From: an uncultured Pelagibacteraceae bacterium | GTDB lineage: Bacteria; Pseudomonadota; Alphaproteobacteria; Pelagibacterales; Pelagibacteraceae | DNA: 64,000 nucleotides | NCBI GenBank assembly: GCA_902599335.1 | Contig: CACKFA010000002.1 | Span: 162,641-226,640, forward strand | Direction: 5' to 3' | In this document: piece after piece, positions 42,563 through 52,849 of the stretch | Numbering within the stretch: the stretch's first letter is position 1 | How the letters are laid out: the number at the start of each line of letters is the position of its first letter | The notes under the pieces: model-generated | Told to the model about the DNA's origin: nothing | The model's database searches: none | The model's input: only the letters and a program-made list of their open reading frames with translations | Made by a program: the position numbers and the translations under genes

Positions 42563-43525
42563 TTATTTAGATAAATCAGGATCTATTTTAGATGCAGCTT
42601 CCCATAAAGCTTTTACAGCATCTATTGAATGCATAAATTCTTTTTTTTCTTTTTCATCTAAATTAATCTCTTCAATTCTTTCTACACCATCTTTTCCAAT
42701 GACAACAGGAACACCTGCATAAACATTTTTCACACCATATTCTCCATTTAATTCTACAGCGCAGGGTAATAATTTTTTCTGATCATTCAAATATGCTTCT
42801 GCCATTTGAACACCTGAAGCTGCTGGTGCATAAAAGGCTGATCCTTTTTCTAAATATTTAACTATCTCAGCTCCACCATCTCGTGTTCGTTGATTAATTT
42901 CCTCAACTCTTTCTGAAGAAATCTTTCCATCCTTTACAAGGTCTAACAATGGTTTACCTGAAATTTTTGTAAATCTTGGCATAGGAACCATGGTGTCACC
43001 ATGACCACCCATAACCATTGCCTCAATTTCTCTTACTGGCACATTTAGTTCTAATGATAAAAATAATTTAAATCTTGAACTATCTAAAATACCTGCCATA
43101 CCAACAACTTTATTTGATGGCAAACCTGAAAATTTTTGAAATGCCATAACCATAACATCTAAAGGATTGGTGATACAGATCACAAAAGCGTTAGGAGCAT
43201 TTTTCTTTACTCCCTCAGCAACTTGTTTAATAATTTTTAAATTAATTCCAAGAAGATCGTCTCGGCTCATTCCAGGTTTTCTTGGAACACCTGCTGTAAT
43301 TATTATTACATCTGAATCTTTTATGTCCTCATAGTTATCAGTTCCTGAAAACCTAACATTGAAACCATCTACAGATGAAGATTGTGCAATATCTAATGCT
43401 TTTCCTTTTGCAATACCACTAGCTACATCAAATAAAACCACTTCATTCACTAATTCTTTTGTTCCTATTAAATGTGCAAGAGTTCCACCTATTTGGCCTG
43501 CACCAATTAAAGATATTTTTGTCAT
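42563..43525 (-). CDS. mdh: Malate dehydrogenase
   Basis: NAD-dependent enzyme of the LDH-like type found in alphaproteobacteria, 320 aa. [12 protein letters not shown] is the Rossmann motif. Arg82 and Arg88 in [11 protein letters not shown] bind substrate, the first in the malate-specific position. ITNPLDVMV and the catalytic His175 in [10 protein letters not shown] complete the site. It lies 9 nt after mmsA and just before sucC. Confidence 0.96.
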   Translation of the reverse strand: MTKISLIGAGQIGGTLAHLIGTKELVNEVVLFDVASGIAKGKALDIAQSSSVDGFNVRFSGTDNYEDIKDSDVIIITAGVPRKPGMSRDDLLGINLKIIKQVAEGVKKNAPNAFVICITNPLDVMVMAFQKFSGLPSNKVVGMAGILDSSRFKLFLSLELNVPVREIEAMVMGGHGDTMVPMPRFTKISGKPLLDLVKDGKISSERVEEINQRTRDGGAEIVKYLEKGSAFYAPAASGVQMAEAYLNDQKKLLPCAVELNGEYGVKNVYAGVPVVIGKDGVERIEEINLDEKEKKEFMHSIDAVKALWEAASKIDPDLSK

Positions 43526-43534
43526 TTATTTCCT

Positions 43535-45028
43535 TTATTTCATTGTTGGCATAACAAATTCCGCATTTGATCGGACACCTGAAGGCCATCTAGATGTTAC
43601 TGTTTTAAGTTTAGTATAAAATTTTATTCCTTCCATACCATGCATTCCGCTATCTCCGAATAATGATCTTTTCCAACCACCAAAACTATGAAATGCCATT
43701 GGAACAGGGATAGGTACGTTAATACCAACCATACCTACTTGAATTTTACTTGCAAAAGTTCTGCCTGCATCACCGTCTCTTGTATAAATACTAACTCCAT
43801 TTCCGTACTCATGGTCGTTAATTAATTTTGCAGCTTCTTCAAAAGTTTTTACTCGAACAACTGATAAGACTGGACCAAATATTTCCTCTTTGTAAATTCT
43901 CATATCTTTATTTACATGATCAAACAAGCATCCACCTATATAGAAACCATTTTCATAACCTTGAAGTTTTAAACCTCTTCCATCAACCACTAGCTTTGCG
44001 CCTTCCTTGACACCTAAATCAACGTAACTTGTAACTTTTTCTAAATGTTCTTTTGTAACTAAAGGTCCCATTTCTGATGCTTTATCCATTCCAGGACCAA
44101 CTTTTAAAGCTTCAGCTTTTTTTGATAATCTTGATACAAGTTCATCACCAATATCTCCAACCGCAACCGCAACTGATTGAGCCATACATCTTTCTCCAGC
44201 TGAACCATAAGCAGCACCCATTAAACCATTTACTGCACCATCTAAATCACAATCTGGCATAACAACTAAATGGTTTTTTGCTCCACCCAAAGCTTGAACT
44301 CTTTTTTCATTTTTAGCTGAATTTTCATAAATATATTTTGCAATAGGAGTAGATCCTACGAAACTAACAGCTTTGATATCTTTGTTTTCCAAAATTGCAT
44401 CAACAGCTTCTTTATCTCCATTTATTACGTTAAATACTCCCTCTGGAAGACCCGCCTCAGAAAGTAATTCTGCTAATCTTATTGCGCAAGAAGGGTCTTT
44501 TTCTGATGGTTTAAGAATAAAAGTGTTTCCACAAGCAATTGCTATTGGAAACATCCACATTGGTACCATAGCAGGAAAATTAAAAGGTGTAATACCTGCA
44601 ACAACTCCTAATGGTTGTCTGATTGACCAACTATCAACATTGGTTCCAACATTTTCTGAAAACTCACCTTTTAATAAATGTGGTATTCCACAAGCAAATT
44701 CTACCACCTCAAGTCCTCTAGTTAAAGAGCCTCTTGCATCTTCATAAACTTTTCCATGTTCTGAAACTATTAACTTCGTTAATTCATCAGAATTTTTTTC
44801 AATTAATTCTTTAAATTTAAATATTATTCTAGCTCTTTGTAGAGCAGGTTTTAAAGACCAACTTTCAAATGCTTTTTTTGCTACCTCAACAGCACTGTCT
44901 AGATCAGATTTTGAAGCAAGTCTTACCTCTGACTCTTGTTCGCCAGTTGCTGGATTAAAAACTTTTCCTTTTTTATCTGAAGATCCCGGAATTATTTTAC
45001 CGTTTACGAAGTGTTCTATTAATTTCAT
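43535..45028 (-). CDS. mmsA: CoA-acylating methylmalonate-semialdehyde dehydrogenase
   Basis: 497 aa aldehyde dehydrogenase. It turns methylmalonate semialdehyde (valine or thymine catabolism) or malonate semialdehyde into propionyl-CoA or acetyl-CoA. Family marks: GVVAGITPFNFPAMVPMWMF, LKPSEKDPS, SFVGSTPIAKYIYE, and catalytic Cys281 in GSAGERCMAQS. The active-site Glu268 of ordinary ALDHs is not present at its usual place, as expected for MmsA. It sits between sdhB (39-nt gap) and mdh, so its acyl-CoA product can enter the TCA genes around it. Confidence 0.9.
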   Translation of the reverse strand: MKLIEHFVNGKIIPGSSDKKGKVFNPATGEQESEVRLASKSDLDSAVEVAKKAFESWSLKPALQRARIIFKFKELIEKNSDELTKLIVSEHGKVYEDARGSLTRGLEVVEFACGIPHLLKGEFSENVGTNVDSWSIRQPLGVVAGITPFNFPAMVPMWMFPIAIACGNTFILKPSEKDPSCAIRLAELLSEAGLPEGVFNVINGDKEAVDAILENKDIKAVSFVGSTPIAKYIYENSAKNEKRVQALGGAKNHLVVMPDCDLDGAVNGLMGAAYGSAGERCMAQSVAVAVGDIGDELVSRLSKKAEALKVGPGMDKASEMGPLVTKEHLEKVTSYVDLGVKEGAKLVVDGRGLKLQGYENGFYIGGCLFDHVNKDMRIYKEEIFGPVLSVVRVKTFEEAAKLINDHEYGNGVSIYTRDGDAGRTFASKIQVGMVGINVPIPVPMAFHSFGGWKRSLFGDSGMHGMEGIKFYTKLKTVTSRWPSGVRSNAEFVMPTMK

Positions 45029-45067
45029 GAATACGGTGTTTTAGATCAAAAATATCGAATAGTCTAT

Positions 45068-45847
45068 TTAAACATTAGCTGTTGCTAACATTTTTTTTAT
45101 TTCAGCTATAGCTTTTGCTGGATTCAAGCCCTTAGGACATGCATTTGTACAATTTAATATTGTATGGCATCTATATAATTTTAATTCATCAGAAACTTTT
45201 TTTAATCTAGCTTTTCTCTCTTCATCTCTACTATCAATAATCCATCTATAGGCCTGTAGCAGAACTGCAGGACCTAAATATTTATCTCCATTCCACCAAT
45301 AACTTGGGCAAGATGTAGAACAACAGGCACACATAATGCATTCATAAGCACCATCAAGTTTTGCTCTATCTTCTTTAGACTGATAAATTTCTGTTGACTG
45401 TTTTGTTGAGTTATTTTTTAACCAAGGTTCAATAGATTGATATTGTTTATATAAGCCATCTAAATCGCCGATCAAATCTCTTTTAACTTTTAAATGAGGT
45501 AGAGGATAAATATCGATGTCACCATCTATCTCTGCATGTGGAGTTGTACAAGCCAAGCCATTTTTTCCTCCCATATTCATAGCACAAGAGCCACAAACAC
45601 CATGAGCACAAGACCTTCTATAGGCCAATGTCGGATCAATTTCGTTTTTAATTTTATTTAGAATATCCAGTACCTTAGATGGGCAATTATCCATATCAAC
45701 TTCGTATGTATCAATTCTAGGATTTTCTTCTGTCGATGGATCCCATCTATAAATATTTACTTTTCTTAAATTTTTAGATCCAGTTTTGTCTTTAAAATAT
45801 TTGCCTTTTTTAACCTCTGAATTTTTAGGTAAGCTTAGCTGAGCCAT
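45068..45847 (-). CDS. sdhB: Succinate dehydrogenase iron-sulfur subunit
   Basis: 259 aa. The [2Fe-2S] domain has [16 protein letters not shown] with a further Cys in LACTTP. The C-terminal domain has the [4Fe-4S] motif [16 protein letters not shown] and the [3Fe-4S] ligands in [21 protein letters not shown]. It passes electrons from SdhA to the quinone site. Its ATG shares one base with the sdhA stop. Last gene of the sdhC-D-A-B block. Confidence 0.97.
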   Translation of the reverse strand: MAQLSLPKNSEVKKGKYFKDKTGSKNLRKVNIYRWDPSTEENPRIDTYEVDMDNCPSKVLDILNKIKNEIDPTLAYRRSCAHGVCGSCAMNMGGKNGLACTTPHAEIDGDIDIYPLPHLKVKRDLIGDLDGLYKQYQSIEPWLKNNSTKQSTEIYQSKEDRAKLDGAYECIMCACCSTSCPSYWWNGDKYLGPAVLLQAYRWIIDSRDEERKARLKKVSDELKLYRCHTILNCTNACPKGLNPAKAIAEIKKMLATANV

Positions 45848-47622
45848 TAATATACTCGCTCTTGTGGTGGAAAATATTGAACTTCGTTTGTTAAAGTTGA
45901 TTTGTGTACTTCTCTGTAACTTATCTTTGTATTTTTCCCATCACACCAAGCAAGAGTATGTTGCATAAAGTTTTCGTCATCTCTTTTTGGATAGTCATCT
46001 CTCGCGTGAGCACCTCTGCTCTCTTTTCTATGATATGCAGACTCTACAGTAGTTACTGCTTGTCTTATTAAATTATCAAATTCTAATGTTTCAACTAAAT
46101 CAGTATTAAATACTAAAGATCTATCTTTAACTGAAATTGAGTCCATGCCATCATAAGTTTTTTTAATCTCATCAACACCTTCTTTAAGATTTTTTTCTGT
46201 TCTAAAAACTGCACATTTCGACTGCATCGTTTTTTGCATTGAAAGTCTAAGTTCAGCAGTACTATTATTTCCTTGTGCATTTCTAAGTTTATCAAATCTA
46301 TCTAAACATTTTTGTGTTTCTGACTCAGGAATTTCCTCATGAGGTGTTCCTGGCTTAACTAATTCAGCTGCTCTTTTTGCTGCTGCTCTTCCAAATACCA
46401 CTAAATCAATTAAAGAATTAGAACCAAGTCTATTTGCTCCGTGAACAGAGACACATGCCGCTTCTCCTATAGCCATTAGACCTGGAACAGTTTTTTCTGA
46501 GCCATTTACAGTTAATACTTCTGCTTTATAGTTTGTTGGAATGCCGCCCATATTATAATGAACTGTTGGTACAACAGGGATTGGTTCTTTAGTTACATCT
46601 ACATTTGCAAATAATCTTGCTGCATCGGTAATTCCAGGAAGCCTGCTTTCAATAATATCTTTATCTAAGTGACTTAGGTTCAAATGGACATGATCTTGAT
46701 CTTTTCCAACACCTCTTCCCTCATTAATCTCTATAGACATTGATCTGCTAACAACATCTCTTGATGCTAAATCTTTTGCATTTGGAGCATACCTTTCCAT
46801 AAATCTTTCACCTTTAGAATTTGTAAGATAACCCCCTTCTCCTCGCGCACCTTCTGTTATTAAGGTACCGTGGCCATAAATTCCTGTTGGGTGAAATTGA
46901 ACAAACTCCATATCCTGAAGCGGCAATCCAGCTCTTAAAACCATTGCATTACCATCACCAGTGCAAGTGTGTGCTGATGTTGCTGAATAATAAACTTTTC
47001 CATAACCACCTGTAGCAATAATTACTGAATGTGCTCTAAATCTATGAATTGTTCCATCATTCAAATTCCAAGCAATTAGACCTTTGCATTCTCCATTCTT
47101 CATCAACAAATCTAATGCAAAATATTCTATAAAAAATTCTGTATTATGCTTTAACGCTTGTCCATATAATGTGTGTAAAATAGCATGTCCTGTTCTATCG
47201 GCTGCTGCACAAGTTCTTTGAACTATTCCGTTCCCATAATTTTTCGTCATTCCACCAAATGGTCTTTGATAAATTTTTCCCTCTTCAGTTCTACTAAATG
47301 GAACTCCATATTTCTCCAATTCTAAAACTGCTTTAGGTGCTTCTTTACACAGATATTCAATACTATCTTGATCACCTAACCAATCTGCACCTTTGACAGT
47401 GTCATACATGTGCCATCTCCAATCATCTTCCCCCATGTTTCCTAGTGCTGCTGATATTCCACCTTGTGCAGCTGATGTATGACTTCTGGTAGGAAATACT
47501 TTTGAGATACATGCTGTTTTTAAGCCAGCCTCACTAAGCCCTACTGCCGCTCTCAAACCTGATCCACCTGCACCAAGTACAACAACATCGTACTCATGGT
47601 CTATAATATTATATGCTTTCAT
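45847..47622 (-). CDS. sdhA: Succinate dehydrogenase flavoprotein subunit
   Basis: 591 aa. FAD-binding [20 protein letters not shown]; the covalent flavin histidine lies in [18 protein letters not shown] near residue 46. Substrate-site residues are in [27 protein letters not shown] (residues about 235-261), RDVVSRSM, and [26 protein letters not shown] near residue 380. It overlaps sdhD by 4 nt (ATGA). Confidence 0.98.
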   Translation of the reverse strand: MKAYNIIDHEYDVVVLGAGGSGLRAAVGLSEAGLKTACISKVFPTRSHTSAAQGGISAALGNMGEDDWRWHMYDTVKGADWLGDQDSIEYLCKEAPKAVLELEKYGVPFSRTEEGKIYQRPFGGMTKNYGNGIVQRTCAAADRTGHAILHTLYGQALKHNTEFFIEYFALDLLMKNGECKGLIAWNLNDGTIHRFRAHSVIIATGGYGKVYYSATSAHTCTGDGNAMVLRAGLPLQDMEFVQFHPTGIYGHGTLITEGARGEGGYLTNSKGERFMERYAPNAKDLASRDVVSRSMSIEINEGRGVGKDQDHVHLNLSHLDKDIIESRLPGITDAARLFANVDVTKEPIPVVPTVHYNMGGIPTNYKAEVLTVNGSEKTVPGLMAIGEAACVSVHGANRLGSNSLIDLVVFGRAAAKRAAELVKPGTPHEEIPESETQKCLDRFDKLRNAQGNNSTAELRLSMQKTMQSKCAVFRTEKNLKEGVDEIKKTYDGMDSISVKDRSLVFNTDLVETLEFDNLIRQAVTTVESAYHRKESRGAHARDDYPKRDDENFMQHTLAWCDGKNTKISYREVHKSTLTNEVQYFPPQERVY

Positions 47623-47948
47623 GTATTTAAGTTTAAAATTACAATTATTGTAATTACTGGGATTGTTATAGCAAAAAAATTTAGGACTTTGTTTGCGGCA
47701 TTTTTGATTTTTTTATCGTTAATATAGTCTTCAAAAACCTCACTTATAGTTAAAGCTGAAAAAAAATAAGCAATAACTAAAAATAACCCAATTAAGAATT
47801 TAGATGGTTGTGTTGTTAAAAAATTCACTATTTCCAAATAACTTTTATCATAAATATTCACTAAGTTTATAACAAACCAAAGCATTAAAGGTAATAAGAT
47901 TGCAGAACTAATTTTTAAGAATAACCATTTTTTTGTTACTGGCAGCAT
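47619..47948 (-). CDS. sdhD: Succinate dehydrogenase membrane anchor SdhD
   Basis: 109 aa with three predicted transmembrane helices (about 12-31, 50-72 and 88-108). The family is poorly conserved, and recognition rests on position between sdhC and sdhA, length and hydropathy; the heme-ligand region is not obvious. The ATG shares one base with the sdhC stop, and the end overlaps sdhA by 4 nt. Confidence 0.88.
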   Translation of the reverse strand: MLPVTKKWLFLKISSAILLPLMLWFVINLVNIYDKSYLEIVNFLTTQPSKFLIGLFLVIAYFFSALTISEVFEDYINDKKIKNAANKVLNFFAITIPVITIIVILNLNT

Positions 47949-48328
47949 TATATTAATCCTCTGCCAATTATATAAATTAGGATAGTTAAAATAATCGAGC
48001 CAAAAATAACTAGCAAACCTGTAATTCTTGTTGTTTGTAATTCAAATCCATAGCCCAAATCCATAATTAAGTGTCTTATTTCACTTAACATTTGAAAACT
48101 AAATGACCAGGTTATTCCAATTAAAATAAATTTACCTAAAAAAGTTTCTAAAAAAATTTTTATAATTTGATAATTACTTTCTCCTAGAAGCATTAATGCA
48201 AACCAAATACAAATTAATGTAATTGCAAAAAAATTAATTATTCCTGTAATTCTATGTGAAATAGATACTAATGAAGAAATATGCCATTTATATATCTGTA
48301 TGTGTGGTGATAAAGGTCTGTTTTCCAT
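47948..48328 (-). CDS. sdhC: Succinate dehydrogenase cytochrome b556 subunit SdhC
   Basis: 126 aa, three transmembrane helices. The N-terminal RPLSPHIQIYKWHISSLVSISHRITG carries the SdhC signature (quoted as residues 3-28), with the SHRITG motif at the quinone site. The heme-ligand histidine is in EIRHLIMDLGYG. It starts 3 nt after asd, opening the sdhC-D-A-B block. Confidence 0.95.
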   Translation of the reverse strand: MENRPLSPHIQIYKWHISSLVSISHRITGIINFFAITLICIWFALMLLGESNYQIIKIFLETFLGKFILIGITWSFSFQMLSEIRHLIMDLGYGFELQTTRITGLLVIFGSIILTILIYIIGRGLI

Positions 48329-48331
48329 ATA

Positions 48332-49327
48332 TTATTTTGAATTAATAACTGTTTCAGCAATTTCAACTGAATTAAGTGCAGCACCTCTCAATAGGTTGTC
48401 TGACACAATCCACAAATTTAATGAATTTTTTTTTGTTTTGTCTTCCCTAATTCTAGATATAAATGTCTCATCACTTCCTGCTGCTTCAAATGGTGTGCTA
48501 TAACCTCCATTTTCTCTTCTATCGATAACCTCACAACCATCTGCTTTACTTAAAACATCTCTCACTTTTTCTAAAGTATATGGTTTTTCAAATTCTATAT
48601 TTACAGACTCCGAATGAGATACTAAAACAGGAATTCTCACACATGTAGCTGTAAGTTCAATTGAATCATCTAAGATTTTTTTTGTTTCATTTGTCATTTT
48701 TAACTCTTCTTTTGTATATCCATCATCAGCAAAAACATCGATATGTGGAATAACATTAAAAGCGATTTGTTTAGTAAAATTTTTTGACTCTATTTTTTTT
48801 CCATCTAAATATTGTCTAGTTTGATCAATTAATTCGTCCATTGGACTTTTGCCACCACCTGAAACAGATTGGTAAGTTGAAACTACAACTCTTTTAATTT
48901 TAAATAAATTATGTAGTGGTTTAAGTGCTATAACAAGTTGTGCTGTAGAACAATTTGGATTGGCAATAATATTTTTTTTCATATTTTTAATTTCGGGTGC
49001 ATTCACTTGTGGAACGATCAATGGAACATCTGGATCCATCCTAAAAAAACTTGAATTATCTATTACAATTGTGTGCTTGGCAGCCTTTTCTGCAAATTTT
49101 TCAGCAATTGTTCCTCCTGCTGCAAAAAAAGTTATATCTGCTTTTGAAAAATCATATGTCTCTAAATTTTCAATAACATACTCTTTATCTCTAAAAGAGA
49201 TTTTTTTTCCTGCACTTTTTTCTGAGGCAACTAAATATAGATTATCAAACTTGAAGTTTTTTTTATCAAATACTTCAAGAGTTTTCCTCCCAACATTTCC
49301 TGTTGCACCTACTATAGCTATGTTCAT
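48332..49327 (-). CDS. asd: Aspartate-semialdehyde dehydrogenase
   Basis: 331 aa. It feeds lysine/diaminopimelate, threonine and methionine synthesis. VGATGNVGRKTLEVF is the Rossmann motif; the catalytic cysteine is Cys126 in IIANPNCSTAQ; a second active-site stretch is CVRIPVLVSHSESVNIEFEKP, near residue 230. It lies 15 nt after dmdA and 3 nt before sdhC. It supplies substrate for the homoserine and DAP routes to which metX and dapF in this window belong, but they are not co-transcribed. Confidence 0.96.
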   Translation of the reverse strand: MNIAIVGATGNVGRKTLEVFDKKNFKFDNLYLVASEKSAGKKISFRDKEYVIENLETYDFSKADITFFAAGGTIAEKFAEKAAKHTIVIDNSSFFRMDPDVPLIVPQVNAPEIKNMKKNIIANPNCSTAQLVIALKPLHNLFKIKRVVVSTYQSVSGGGKSPMDELIDQTRQYLDGKKIESKNFTKQIAFNVIPHIDVFADDGYTKEELKMTNETKKILDDSIELTATCVRIPVLVSHSESVNIEFEKPYTLEKVRDVLSKADGCEVIDRRENGGYSTPFEAAGSDETFISRIREDKTKKNSLNLWIVSDNLLRGAALNSVEIAETVINSK

Positions 49328-49342
49328 TTTAAAGTTGTTATA

Positions 49343-50452
49343 CTAAATAAAAGGTAAATCGCAAACTTTACCACTGCAAATATCACCATTTATGCTTGCT
49401 TTTACGTTCTGGTCTATATTCCAATGAGATTTTTTCATCATAGCAATACCGATTACTTTTTTAAAATGTGGTGAATAGCAAGCTGATCTCAATTCTCCAA
49501 TTATATTATTGTCTTGATCACTTAAGTCTAATGATCCTGTAATACTTATTTTATCTATATCAAGCATTACTCCCATTAATTTTTTTTCAATTCCTTCAGA
49601 TTTAATTTTTTTTAATTTCTCTTTGCCTAAAAAATTAACTTCGCTGTCTATATTAATATATTTATCAAATCCACATTCATATGGATTGTCTCCATTATCG
49701 ATATCATTTCCATACGATAATAATCCACTTTCAATACGTTCTATTAAATTTGGACAACCTGGTTTGATATTAAATTCTTTTCCAATTTCAAAAAGATGAT
49801 CATATAATTTTAATCCAGAAACAGTATGCTCAACATAAATTTCGTAACCACCTTGTTTAGACCAACCAGATCTTGCAATTAAATGTTTATCACCACCAAA
49901 TTCGAAATAATCAAAACCAAAGAATTTTAAATTAACTATCTTATCTCCAAAAACTTTTTCCATTAATTCAAATGACTTTGGACCTTGTATAGCCATTATA
50001 TCAACATCAGGTTCAAAAATCTTTACGTCAAATTTATTTCCAATAGCTAACCCTTTTGCAAATAATATTACATCTGAGTCAGCAAGAGAAACCCACCATT
50101 TATTTTCATTCAATCTAAGTACAACTGGATCATTAATCAGGCCTGCGTTATCATCAATTATTGGACAATAATAACATCTTCCATCTTTCGATTTAGATAA
50201 ATCTCTACAAGTCATCAACTGAACTAATTTCGCTGAGTCTTTACCAGAAATTTCCACCTGTCTTTCAGCAGCTACATCCCAAATTTGAACATACTGTTTT
50301 AAGTGATGGTATGAGTCCTCAATTGAACCAAACGCTGCGGGAAGCAACATATGATTATATATTGTATAAGCCGTAACCCCTTGTTTTTCTATTCTAGAGG
50401 TATAAGGAGTTCCTCTCAGTCTTCTTGATTTTGCAATTGAAAAACTTTTCAT
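49343..50452 (-). CDS. dmdA: DMSP demethylase
   Basis: 369 aa, GcvT-like fold. It moves a methyl group from dimethylsulfoniopropionate to tetrahydrofolate, giving methylmercaptopropionate. [64 protein letters not shown] and [15 protein letters not shown] agree with the SAR11 DmdA sequence as I remember it. The length is the same, and it differs from aminomethyltransferase GcvT in having DmdA-type stretches throughout. The adjacent dmdB and dmdC make the call strong. It overlaps the upstream hydrolase by 4 nt (ATGA). The clade of DmdA cannot be assigned by eye. Confidence 0.88.
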   Translation of the reverse strand: MKSFSIAKSRRLRGTPYTSRIEKQGVTAYTIYNHMLLPAAFGSIEDSYHHLKQYVQIWDVAAERQVEISGKDSAKLVQLMTCRDLSKSKDGRCYYCPIIDDNAGLINDPVVLRLNENKWWVSLADSDVILFAKGLAIGNKFDVKIFEPDVDIMAIQGPKSFELMEKVFGDKIVNLKFFGFDYFEFGGDKHLIARSGWSKQGGYEIYVEHTVSGLKLYDHLFEIGKEFNIKPGCPNLIERIESGLLSYGNDIDNGDNPYECGFDKYINIDSEVNFLGKEKLKKIKSEGIEKKLMGVMLDIDKISITGSLDLSDQDNNIIGELRSACYSPHFKKVIGIAMMKKSHWNIDQNVKASINGDICSGKVCDLPFI

Positions 50453-51225
50453 TTTTTTAAAAATTCTAAAACCTTGTCTCTCATTTCGAAAGCTTTTTCA
50501 ATCATAATCATATGACCACAACCTTCAATTATATGTGTTGTTGAATTTTTAATGAAACTAGAAAACTTTTTACCTGACTCTAGATTTACCATTTTGTCTA
50601 ATGATCCAAATATCAACAAAGAGGGACAGTCTATTAATCTAGCAGCATCAGAACCATTGGTATAATTATTACATGCAATTAAATCGACTGCTAATATTTC
50701 TCTAATATCTCTTGGTGACTGTATTATTCTTTCCACTGGATTACCTCCTATAAATTTTTTTGAACCTTCATAACCCCACTTCATCATCAATTTAACAGCA
50801 TCAGTATCTCCATTTTTTGCTAAATCGATTAGATCTGGATGAACTGGCATTCTATTTGAACCACCAATAAAAACTAATTTTTTTAATCTTTTTTTATATT
50901 TAGATGCATATTCAAGTATCTCTAAACATCCTTGAGAGTGCCCAACAATAAATAGTTGTTTTAAATTTAATTTTACAAATACTTGCTCTAACCAATCAGC
51001 AATTTTTTCAATACTATCTAAGCAGGGTCCATCTGAATTACCATGCCCAGGTAAATCAATAGATAATACATTAAAATTTTTGTTAGAAAAAAATTGTTCA
51101 GTTAATGACCAAACTATATGTGAAAGACCACTTCCATGAAGAAATACAATTGTTTCTTTATTTAAATCTATTCCCTGTCCAGCATCTGATACATGAATAT
51201 TTTTATTTTCTATTTGAAAAATCAA
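50449..51225 (-). CDS. Alpha/beta hydrolase of unknown function in the dmd cluster
   Basis: 258 aa with a complete triad: Ser97 in [10 protein letters not shown], Asp210 in [10 protein letters not shown] and His238 in [10 protein letters not shown]. The oxyanion motif HGSGLS is near residue 30, and [11 protein letters not shown] near 58. No signal peptide. The family includes esterases, thioesterases and C-C bond hydrolases, so substrate cannot be named. It overlaps dmdA by 4 nt and follows dmdB by 7 nt, a tight embedding that suggests a role in DMSP use, perhaps on a thioester or on the final steps normally done by DmdD, which is absent. That is inference only. Confidence 0.8.
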   Translation of the reverse strand: MIFQIENKNIHVSDAGQGIDLNKETIVFLHGSGLSHIVWSLTEQFFSNKNFNVLSIDLPGHGNSDGPCLDSIEKIADWLEQVFVKLNLKQLFIVGHSQGCLEILEYASKYKKRLKKLVFIGGSNRMPVHPDLIDLAKNGDTDAVKLMMKWGYEGSKKFIGGNPVERIIQSPRDIREILAVDLIACNNYTNGSDAARLIDCPSLLIFGSLDKMVNLESGKKFSSFIKNSTTHIIEGCGHMIMIEKAFEMRDKVLEFLKK

Positions 51226-51232
51226 AAGTTAC

Positions 51233-52849
51233 CTAAACTTGTTTTCTCAGTTCAAATTTTTGTATTTTACCTGTTGAGGTTTTTGGTAACTCACAAAAAA
51301 CAACCTTTTTTGGAACTTTAAAGCCTGCTAAAGTTTCTTTACAAAAATCAATTAGTTCTTTTTCGCTAACTGGTTTGTCTTTAACCGCTTCGATAAATGC
51401 ACATGGCACTTCACCCCATTTTTCGTCTGGTTTTGCAACAACCGCAGCAATCGAAACAGATGGGTGTTTGGATAAAGTATTTTCGATTTCAATTGAAGAA
51501 ATATTTTCTCCTCCAGAAATAATTATATCTTTTGATCTATCTTGTATTTTAATATAGCCATCAGAATGCATCACAGCTAAATCACCACTGTGAAACCAAC
51601 CATCTTTCATGGCTTTTTCGGTAGCCTCTTTATCTTTGAAATATCCCTTCATTACGACATTTCCTCTAATCATAATTTCACCGATTGTCTTTCCGTCTCT
51701 AGGAACTTCTTTCATTGTCTCAGGGTCTAAAACAACGACACCTTCCGTATTAGGATACTTTACACCTTGTCTTGCTTTAATCTCGTTTTGTTTTTCTTCA
51801 TCAAAATTATTCCACTCATCATTCCAAGCACACTGAGTTACATGCCCATAGGTTTCTGTTAAACCATATACATGCATTACTTCAAATCCGAGAGCTCTCA
51901 TTTTTTTAAAAATTATACTTGGTGGAGGAGCACCAGCAGTTAAAACATAAACTTTTTGTTTTAATTTTTTCTTATCACTTTCTGGGGCTCCAGTAATCAT
52001 ATTCAATACTATTGGAGCGCCACCAAAATGAGTGATTTCATATTTATCAATAAGTTCAAAAATTTTTTTAATATCTATATTTCTTAAACATATTGTTCTT
52101 CCGTTTAGCATCGGCACAGTCCATGGATAACACCAGCCATTGCAATGGAACATTGGAACAACTGTTAAAAAATTTAATCTATTTGGCATATTCCAAGCAA
52201 CTGAGCTTCCTGTAGACATTAAATATGCTCCCCTATGATGATAGACAACACCTTTGGGATTTCCTGTAGTACCTGATGTATAACTTAGTGATATAGCTTG
52301 CCACTCATCTTCGGGCATTTGCCATTGGTAATTTTCATCACCTGTATTTAAAAAACTTTCATATTCTAAATCACCAATTTTTTCCAATTTTGATTGGTCA
52401 GCATATTTATCGTTTATATCAATGATAATTATTTTTTTATTAAGATCTTTTAATGCTTTTTTTACTTCTCCATGAAGTTGTCTATCCACAACTAAGACTT
52501 TTGCTTCGCTATGATCTAAAATATAGGAAATTGTTTTGGCATCTAATCTTATATTTATAGTATTAAGAACTGCACCAGTCATAGGTACAGAGTAGTGTGC
52601 TTCAAAAATCTCTGGCGTATTGAAAGCTAAGAATGAAACCGTGTCACCTTTTTTAATACCTATTTTTGTCAATGCACTAGCAAATTTTACAACTCTTTTA
52701 TAAACTTCAGCCCAGGTATAATTTCTTTCTTCATAAATTATAGCCTCATAATTTGGGTAAATTTCTTTTGCTCTTTTTAAAAAAGTTAAGGGAGTGAGGG
52801 GTACGTGATTTGCTTTGTTTTTATCTAAATTTGTATCGTAATGGCTCAT
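51233..52849 (-). CDS. dmdB: Methylmercaptopropionate-CoA ligase
   Basis: 538 aa AMP-forming acyl-CoA synthetase. P-loop LSYTSGTTGNPKGVVYHHRG near residue 180, HVYGLTETYGHVTQC, GWFHSGDLAVMHSDGYIKIQDRSKDIIISGGENISS (residues about 413-448) and the C-terminal catalytic lysine in LPKTSTGKIQKFEL. By itself this would be a generic medium-chain acyl-CoA ligase. Position between dmdC (1-nt overlap) and dmdA makes it DmdB, which activates methylmercaptopropionate with CoA in the second DMSP demethylation step. Confidence 0.85.
   Translation of the reverse strand: MSHYDTNLDKNKANHVPLTPLTFLKRAKEIYPNYEAIIYEERNYTWAEVYKRVVKFASALTKIGIKKGDTVSFLAFNTPEIFEAHYSVPMTGAVLNTINIRLDAKTISYILDHSEAKVLVVDRQLHGEVKKALKDLNKKIIIIDINDKYADQSKLEKIGDLEYESFLNTGDENYQWQMPEDEWQAISLSYTSGTTGNPKGVVYHHRGAYLMSTGSSVAWNMPNRLNFLTVVPMFHCNGWCYPWTVPMLNGRTICLRNIDIKKIFELIDKYEITHFGGAPIVLNMITGAPESDKKKLKQKVYVLTAGAPPPSIIFKKMRALGFEVMHVYGLTETYGHVTQCAWNDEWNNFDEEKQNEIKARQGVKYPNTEGVVVLDPETMKEVPRDGKTIGEIMIRGNVVMKGYFKDKEATEKAMKDGWFHSGDLAVMHSDGYIKIQDRSKDIIISGGENISSIEIENTLSKHPSVSIAAVVAKPDEKWGEVPCAFIEAVKDKPVSEKELIDFCKETLAGFKVPKKVVFCELPKTSTGKIQKFELRKQV

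Noticed and set aside
49343..50452. Glycine cleavage T protein (gcvT) instead of dmdA
   Set aside because: The protein keeps DmdA-type stretches through its whole length and lies with dmdB and dmdC; no gcvH or gcvP is adjacent.
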